A stretch of DNA of 49,764 nucleotides. It comes from an uncultured Lachnospiraceae bacterium. GTDB taxonomy: Bacteria > Bacillota > Clostridia > Lachnospirales > Lachnospiraceae. Below, one piece after another: positions 45,231 to 49,764 of the stretch (position 1 is its first letter; each line of letters begins with the position of its first letter). The DNA lies in assembly GCA_934320895.1 (NCBI GenBank), contig CAKRFY010000020.1, positions 1 to 49,764 of the forward strand, written 5' to 3'. A program made the translations under genes and the position numbers. Under the pieces are notes generated by a model. That model did no database searches, was not told the origin of the DNA, and saw nothing but the letters and a program-made list of their open reading frames with translations.

Positions 45231-46061
45231 TTATCCCTCACTTCTTTTCATACTATTTTCAAAAATATTTTTTAAAATAAGAATTACAAGTGCCATTACC
45301 ACAAGGATAGCTGACATTGCAAACGCTCCCGTAAAGTCAAATGCCTGATACAAAAGTTCTATATACAGCGGCATTGTATTTGTAATACCTCTCAAATGCC
45401 CTGACAACACGGAAACAGCTCCAAATTCTCCCATTGCCCTTGCCGAGCAGAGAACAACTCCATATAAAAACGCCCATCTGATATGTGGAAATGTTATCTG
45501 GGTAAAAATCTGAAATCCATTTGCCCCCATAAGAGCGGCGGCTTCCTCCTCGTCTGTTCCCTTAACTGTGAGAACAGGTATTATCTCTCTTGATATAAAA
45601 GGAAATGTGACAAATATTGTCGCAAGAACTATTCCGGGAACTGCAAATATTATCTGAATACCCCATTTTTCAAGAAAAGGATATATTGCACTCTGTCTGC
45701 CGAATGTAAGTACAAATATCAGACCGGCGATTATCGGAGAAATAGTAAGCGGCAGATCTATCAAAGTGGATATGAGATTTTTGCCACGAAACTTAAAGCG
45801 TGTGATAAGCCATGCCGCAAAAATTCCAAACACTGAATTTATGATAACTGTTATCACAGTAACCTTTACGGTAAGTAAAATTGATTTAACTGCATATTCA
45901 TCTGCAACCGATGAAACAAAAACTTTCCATCCCTCTCTCAACGCCGTATAAATGACATATACCAGCGGAAGTATGAGCATTATAAGCAAAAATACGGTGC
46001 TGGCTCCAATAAGAAGCCATTTGACAAAACCTTTATCATTTCTTATCTCCAATATCTTCAC
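45231..46061 (-). CDS. cysW: Sulfate ABC transporter permease CysW
   Basis: The 276-residue membrane protein has six transmembrane helices and the EAA loop EEEAAALMGANGFQIFTQITFPHIRWAFLYG that contacts CysA. The stretch CSARAMGEFGAVSVLSGHLRG is typical of CysW. It lies four bases after cysT and two before cysA, so the operon is tightly coupled. Confidence 0.95.
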   Translation of the reverse strand: MKILEIRNDKGFVKWLLIGASTVFLLIMLILPLVYVIYTALREGWKVFVSSVADEYAVKSILLTVKVTVITVIINSVFGIFAAWLITRFKFRGKNLISTLIDLPLTISPIIAGLIFVLTFGRQSAIYPFLEKWGIQIIFAVPGIVLATIFVTFPFISREIIPVLTVKGTDEEEAAALMGANGFQIFTQITFPHIRWAFLYGVVLCSARAMGEFGAVSVLSGHLRGITNTMPLYIELLYQAFDFTGAFAMSAILVVMALVILILKNIFENSMKRSEG

Positions 46062-46064
46062 CTC

Positions 46065-46895
46065 CTAATCAATTCCGCTTACGATCTTTGATGTATGACT
46101 TTGGATCAATGCATTTACAAAAAGAATCACAAACGATATAAACAGCATAACAAGTGCGATAGATGTGGCACTCGCATAATCAAATTCCTGAAGTTTAGCC
46201 ATTATCATAAGTGGTGCTATCTCTGTTTTGTACGGAGTATTTCCCGCAATAAAAACAACACTTCCATACTCACCTATACATCTTGCAAAAGCCATTGTAA
46301 AACCTGCTATAAGTGCCGGTCGTATTTCAGGAAATATCACACTAAAAAAGATACGGGTACGGGAAGCACCAAACATTGCTGCCGCCTCCTCATACTCTTT
46401 TTCCACCTTTTCGAGCACCGGCTGTACACTCCTTACCACAAACGGAATTCCTATAAAAACAAGAGCCACTGTAATTCCTATCTGTGTATATGCAATTTTT
46501 ACTCCAATTTTTGAAAAAATCTGTCCTATCCATCCTTCAGGTATTGTAAGATGCGTAAGCGCAATACCCGCAACGGCTGTAGGCAATGCAAAAGGCACCT
46601 CGATAATCCCATCCATAATCTTTTTTCCCGGAAAATCATACCTCACAAGCACCCATGCAATAATCATTCCCATCACTGCATTTATTACTGATGCAGTCAG
46701 AGCTGTCAAAATACTAACCTTATAACTCGCCAGAACTCTTGGTCTTGTCACCGTCACCAGAAAATCATGTGGTGACAGTTTAAGTGAAAAGAACACCAGC
46801 GAGCATAATGGGATAATAACAATAAGTCCAAGTATTGCCATAACAACTCCAAAGGATAATCCGAAACCGGGAATTACACTTTTCTTACGCTTCAT
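46065..46895 (-). CDS. cysT: Sulfate ABC transporter permease CysT
   Basis: The 276-residue protein has six transmembrane helices and the EAA loop YEEAAAMFGASRTRIFFSVIFPEIRPALIAG, followed by FARCIGEYGSVVFIAGN, the CysT/CysU pattern. The start at 46895 is favoured by GGAG six bases upstream; the frame extends to 46913 with a TTG start. It pairs with CysW to form the membrane channel. Confidence 0.95.
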   Translation of the reverse strand: MKRKKSVIPGFGLSFGVVMAILGLIVIIPLCSLVFFSLKLSPHDFLVTVTRPRVLASYKVSILTALTASVINAVMGMIIAWVLVRYDFPGKKIMDGIIEVPFALPTAVAGIALTHLTIPEGWIGQIFSKIGVKIAYTQIGITVALVFIGIPFVVRSVQPVLEKVEKEYEEAAAMFGASRTRIFFSVIFPEIRPALIAGFTMAFARCIGEYGSVVFIAGNTPYKTEIAPLMIMAKLQEFDYASATSIALVMLFISFVILFVNALIQSHTSKIVSGID

Positions 46896-47008
46896 ATCAA
46901 ACTCCATTTCCAAACAACTTAATGTTAAAATATCATGCCAATTAATTTATTACTACTCATATATCACCTTGAGAAATAATATTTATTTGTCAATCTTTTT
47001 CTAAAATC

Positions 47009-48100
47009 CTATTTTTCCTCATAAATCGAGTCGAAAACTCCACCATCAGAAAAATGTTTCTTAGTTGCTTCACTCCATCCTCCAAAATGATCGATATTGG
47101 TAAGGTCAACATCCGTTATTATCCATTTATGATCCTTTGGAAGTTTATCAATAGTATTGCCACTGCCCTTATAACTGTACTCTTTCAAAATCTTTTCATT
47201 TGAAGGACGATAATACCACTGTGCTTCTAACTTCTGAGCGTCATCAGAATACAGATATTTCAGATACTCCTCAGACACCTTCCTTGTTCCCCTCTGGTCT
47301 ACAACCTTATCAACAACAGCAACTGTCGGCTGGCACAAAATTGAAACAGAAGGAACAACAATCTCATATTCTCCCGGATGTTCATCCAATGAAAGAAATG
47401 CTTCATTTTCCCATGCCAGTAAAACATCACCCTGCTTATTCTCAACAAAAGAAGTCGTTGCACCTCTCGCACCTGAATCAAGAACAAGCACATTTTTATA
47501 AAGTTTTTTCATACTCTCTTTAATCTCATCTTCACTCTGTCCCTGCTTTTCAAAGTAATACCATGCTGCAAGATAATTCCATCTTGCACCACCTGAAGTT
47601 TTAGGATTTGGTGTGATAACCCCAACATCATTTCTAATAAGATCACTCCAGTCTAAAATCTTTTTAGGATTTCCCTTTCTAACAAGAAATACAATAGATG
47701 ATGTGTACGGCGAACTGTCACGCTCAAACTCATTAACATAACCATCGTCAATAAGTCCCGCATCCTTTATTGCATCAACATCACCCTCAAGTGCAAGCGT
47801 TACCACATCTGCCTGAAGACCATTTGCAACCTCAAGAGCCTGCTTACCTGAACCGCCATGTGACTGAACTATTGAAACATCTTGACCTGACTTTTCTTTC
47901 CAATGCTTCTGAAAGATTTTATTATATTCCGCATAAAGTTCCCTTGTCGGATCATAAGAAACATTTGTTATCTCAACTTTTTTATTAGAAGAAGCATCAC
48001 TCTTTTTGCCATCCGTTCCTGCCTTTGAACCGCAGCCTGTAAGACTTCCCAATGTCAACGCTGCTACTGTAAATAACGTAATAATCTTTTTCACTCTCAT
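47009..48100 (-). CDS. sbp: Sulfate-binding lipoprotein
   Basis: The 363-residue protein captures sulfate (or thiosulfate) outside the membrane. A signal peptide ends in the lipobox LTGC (MRVKKIITLFTVAALTLGSLTGCGSK). The mature part has family motifs SYDPTRELY, SHGGSGKQA, GLQADVVTLAL, PKTSGGARWNYLAAW, GARGATTSF and GDVLLAWENEA. The start at 48100 follows GAGAGG; the frame runs upstream to 48415 through regulatory sequence and should not be used. It is the first gene of the cysTWA operon, behind two cre-like sites. Confidence 0.95.
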   Translation of the reverse strand: MRVKKIITLFTVAALTLGSLTGCGSKAGTDGKKSDASSNKKVEITNVSYDPTRELYAEYNKIFQKHWKEKSGQDVSIVQSHGGSGKQALEVANGLQADVVTLALEGDVDAIKDAGLIDDGYVNEFERDSSPYTSSIVFLVRKGNPKKILDWSDLIRNDVGVITPNPKTSGGARWNYLAAWYYFEKQGQSEDEIKESMKKLYKNVLVLDSGARGATTSFVENKQGDVLLAWENEAFLSLDEHPGEYEIVVPSVSILCQPTVAVVDKVVDQRGTRKVSEEYLKYLYSDDAQKLEAQWYYRPSNEKILKEYSYKGSGNTIDKLPKDHKWIITDVDLTNIDHFGGWSEATKKHFSDGGVFDSIYEEK

Positions 48101-48202
48101 AATCTGCCTCTCTTTCCCCGCCTGGTGAATTGATAAAGCGGTTTGTTTTTTGCTGATGTTGAAATAATATTCGTAAATGGGGTGAAAAACAATCAGAATA
48201 TG

Positions 48203-48216
48203 TGAAATCGTTTGCA
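48203..48216 (+). promoter_or_regulatory. cre-like site upstream of sbp, copy 1
   Basis: TGAAATCGTTTGCA fits the CcpA/LacI-type cre consensus and is identical to the copy at 48307-48320, 104 bases away. It lies about 100 bases upstream of the sbp start codon. Confidence 0.6.
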
Positions 48217-48306
48217 GGGCCATAGCATGACAGTCAAAAATTCCTTTTAAATCGACTGTTTTCGTCAAAATATTATGCTTATATATGCATGGACGACATA
48301 ATGTTG

Positions 48307-48320
48307 TGAAATCGTTTGCA
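48307..48320 (+). promoter_or_regulatory. cre-like site upstream of sbp, copy 2
   Basis: Second identical TGAAATCGTTTGCA in the 404-base divergent gap; both copies are preceded by TG and followed by GTTTTCGT-containing sequence 35-45 bases later, suggesting a duplicated control unit. Confidence 0.6.
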
Positions 48321-48425
48321 GTTAGGAAAAATGGGATGTTTTCGTAAAAAAGAACATTTCTTTTGTTAAAAATAATCTGTTTTATGAAATAAAAGTCAAT
48401 TATAAGAAAATACAAATATAAATTT

Positions 48426-48454
48426 TTGTAATATCGATTAATAAATGTTATACT
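48426..48454 (+). promoter_or_regulatory. promoter of the PIN-like gene
   Basis: TTGTAA (48426-48431), 17-base spacer, TATACT (48449-48454), about 50 bases before the ATG. Confidence 0.6.
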
Positions 48455-48504
48455 TTACTTAGCAAAAAATATCTTTAACATATTATCAAAAAGAGGAATT
48501 TATT

Positions 48505-49422
48505 ATGCCTAACATTGAAACATACTTTTTAGTAGATTTTGAAAATGTAAAAGAAGCTGGTCTTGTCTGTTCAGATAAATTGACAGAGCATGATCATATT
48601 CACATTTTCTCTACACAAAATAATCCAAAAATAAATTTTAATATTTTAGTTCCCCTTAATAAAGCTGACTTAAATATACATGTCGTTCCTATTGGAAATC
48701 AGTCACTCGATATGCATCTTGCATCATATCTGGGATATTTAATTGGATCAAACAGTAAAACTCAAAAAAAATGTGAATATATTATTATCAGTAAAGACAC
48801 GGGCTATGATAATATCATTTTATTTTTAACTGAAATGACAAAAACTAACATAACTCGTCTGCCTGTTTTAAAGCATAAAAAGCAAAATAATAATGATACA
48901 CCAAAAATCCAAAATATCACAACTGGTAAAAAAGCTACAATTAAAACAGGGCAATCAACATCAACTATGAAGACCAGTTTAAAAACCAAACTCAATACAG
49001 AAATCCAACGAACTATCAGTAATGCCGGGTATGTTAGTAATGTAAGTAATGATGTTGCTTCTATTGTTTCAAACTGCCCTATGGACGAACATCTTGTATG
49101 CAATGTACATAATGCTCTAAGACAAAACTATAATAATTACATGGAATTATACAAACTTATTAAACCTGTTGTAAAAAAATATTCTACTAATACAGCAAAT
49201 ATCAAAACAACTTTGTCAAGCGCACAAGTCAAATCTACAATTGAACAGGTACTTAAAAAAGCTTCATTTGATGATAATGTAGTCAACTATGTATCTTCAA
49301 TAGCAAAAAAGTACTACGGAACAGAAAATTCAAAATATAATATACATTGGATACTTGTTTCAGAATACGGAAATAAACAGGGCTTAAACATTTATAACCA
49401 TATTAAAAAGTATTTACGATAA
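48505..49422 (+). CDS. PIN-like domain protein with duplicated C-terminal domain
   Basis: Residues 1-122 form a PIN-like nuclease domain of the PIN7 kind: YFLVDFENV with Asp11 and Asn14, SLDMHLASYLGYLIG with Asp69, and IIISKDTGYD with Asp98 and Asp102, the expected acidic cluster. A Lys/Thr/Asn-rich linker (about 123-163) follows. Then come two related alpha-helical units, about 165-227 and 240-305, both ending in a similar pattern (NVHNALRQNYNNYMELYKLI and NIHWILVSEYGNKQGLNIYN). AGAGGAA precedes the start. The domain order suggests an RNA- or DNA-directed nuclease with two nucleic-acid-binding units, but no substrate is known and no partner gene is visible. Confidence 0.8.
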   Translation: MPNIETYFLVDFENVKEAGLVCSDKLTEHDHIHIFSTQNNPKINFNILVPLNKADLNIHVVPIGNQSLDMHLASYLGYLIGSNSKTQKKCEYIIISKDTGYDNIILFLTEMTKTNITRLPVLKHKKQNNNDTPKIQNITTGKKATIKTGQSTSTMKTSLKTKLNTEIQRTISNAGYVSNVSNDVASIVSNCPMDEHLVCNVHNALRQNYNNYMELYKLIKPVVKKYSTNTANIKTTLSSAQVKSTIEQVLKKASFDDNVVNYVSSIAKKYYGTENSKYNIHWILVSEYGNKQGLNIYNHIKKYLR

Positions 49423-49474
49423 TCATTCTCCAGAATAATTGTATCAAAACTGCTAGTACAACGAAAAGTCAAGC

Positions 49475-49503
49475 TGATATTTGCAATCCGCTCTGCTACT
49501 TTT
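49475..49503 (+). repeat. short dispersed repeat, copy C
   Basis: It matches the consensus of copies A and B at 24 of 29 positions, including the core CAATCCGCTCTGCTACT. It lies about 50 bases after the PIN-like gene. Confidence 0.5.
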
Positions 49504-49529
49504 TCATACTTCATAACACACCATTAACT

Positions 49530-49638
49530 GCTATCGCAGCATATCAGAAGGAGATTGTACCCATCCTGATACAAGGAAGTCCCACACTTCTATTGCTCTA
49601 CATAATAGAGGTGTGGGACTTCCTTGATAGCGTTAAAA
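49530..49638 (+). repeat. dispersed repeat, long copy
   Basis: Its two ends (49530-49549 and 49616-49638) match the compact copy at 16798-16841; here they flank an extra 66 bases. GCTATC at the left and GATAGC at the right are complementary, enclosing the long hairpin at 49572-49626. Confidence 0.6.
49572..49626. terminator. long hairpin, probable terminator
   Basis: A 23-base stem with a single G-T mismatch (49572-49594 with 49604-49626, CAAGGAAGTCCCACAC and complement) around a 9-base loop. It is the strongest hairpin after the PIN-like gene, followed by GTTAAAAT rather than a T run, so termination is uncertain. Confidence 0.55.
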
Positions 49639-49741
49639 TAAATATATATCAAGATTTATTTTTAGATTTTTCCGAGATTGATTCATGCACTAGTATAATC
49701 CACTTTAAATAACAAACTATTTTAATTCACATTCCTATTAT

Positions 49742-49764
49742 GGTATAATTGAACCATCGGAGGT
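49742..49764 (+). promoter_or_regulatory. promoter and ribosome site of a gene beyond the window
   Basis: An extended -10 TGGTATAAT (TATAAT at 49744-49749) is followed by CGGAGGT (49758-49764) at the very edge. The next gene should start just outside, with a very short leader. Confidence 0.6.

Noticed and set aside
46095..46725. Plus-strand frames opposite cysT
   Set aside because: They overlap a certain cysT gene and consist of Cys/Lys/Ser-rich shadow sequence.
1..49764. CRISPR array, prophage, integrase or intact insertion sequence
   Set aside because: No regularly spaced direct repeats, phage structural genes, integrase or transposase frames were seen; only short dispersed repeats occur.

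Overview
This window is low-GC Gram-positive chromosome, most likely from a gut Lachnospiraceae (Clostridia). The evidence is the S10 ribosomal operon with Clostridia-type proteins, spoVG, a glgC/glgD pair, a T-box in front of ileS, GGAGG-type ribosome binding sites, strong intrinsic terminators and CcpA-type cre sites. I cannot name the species from sequence alone.

Region by region. 1-3.7 kb (minus): the start of the S10 operon (rpsJ, rplC, rplD, rplW, rplB) with a promoter, a folded leader and an unusually structured rpsJ-rplC gap. 3.7-6.5 kb (minus): spoVG and the ADP-glucose pyrophosphorylase pair glgC-glgD. 6.9-12 kb (plus): murC, a cluster of DnaA boxes, a DnaD-like protein, a DnaC-like helicase loader and a divergent PRPP synthetase. 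12-12.6 kb: a gene-free stretch with several perfect hairpins that looks like an unannotated RNA. 12.6-15.4 kb (minus): a VTC-fold polyphosphate-polymerase-like protein, a DUF4956 membrane protein and a secreted Cthe_2159-like beta-helix protein. 15.6-25.4 kb (minus): a broken AAA-ATPase/nuclease-family gene, ileS with its T-box, an HD-GYP protein, an amino-acid ABC transporter, a rhodanese and a chemotaxis-receptor remnant. 25.6-28.8 kb: a second RNA candidate, a sodium/amino-acid symporter with an added extracellular domain, a 145-bp inverted repeat and an AEC transporter. 29-36.7 kb: a YoeB toxin fossil, a two-component system with a MacB-like ABC exporter, a HigBA pair with a truncated toxin, and a MATE transporter. 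36.8-39.2 kb (minus): a decayed uptake/catabolic locus. 39.5-44 kb: tRNA-Gly, an aldehyde dehydrogenase and a large hybrid histidine kinase. 44.1-48.1 kb (minus): a sulfate ABC transporter operon behind two cre sites. 48.5-49.4 kb (plus): a PIN-like protein with a duplicated C-terminal domain.

Two themes stand out. First, the interval 15.6-39.2 kb carries an unusual number of genes scarred by internal or terminal deletions: the nuclease-family gene, a chemotaxis receptor, two toxins, an iron-dependent alcohol dehydrogenase, an ABC ATPase, and an aminotransferase fused in frame to a transporter binding protein. The surrounding housekeeping genes are intact. Second, the intergenic regions are rich in structure that the genes do not explain: two RNA candidates, a DnaA-box array in front of replication genes, a 145-bp perfect-armed inverted repeat and two families of short dispersed repeats near gene 3' ends.
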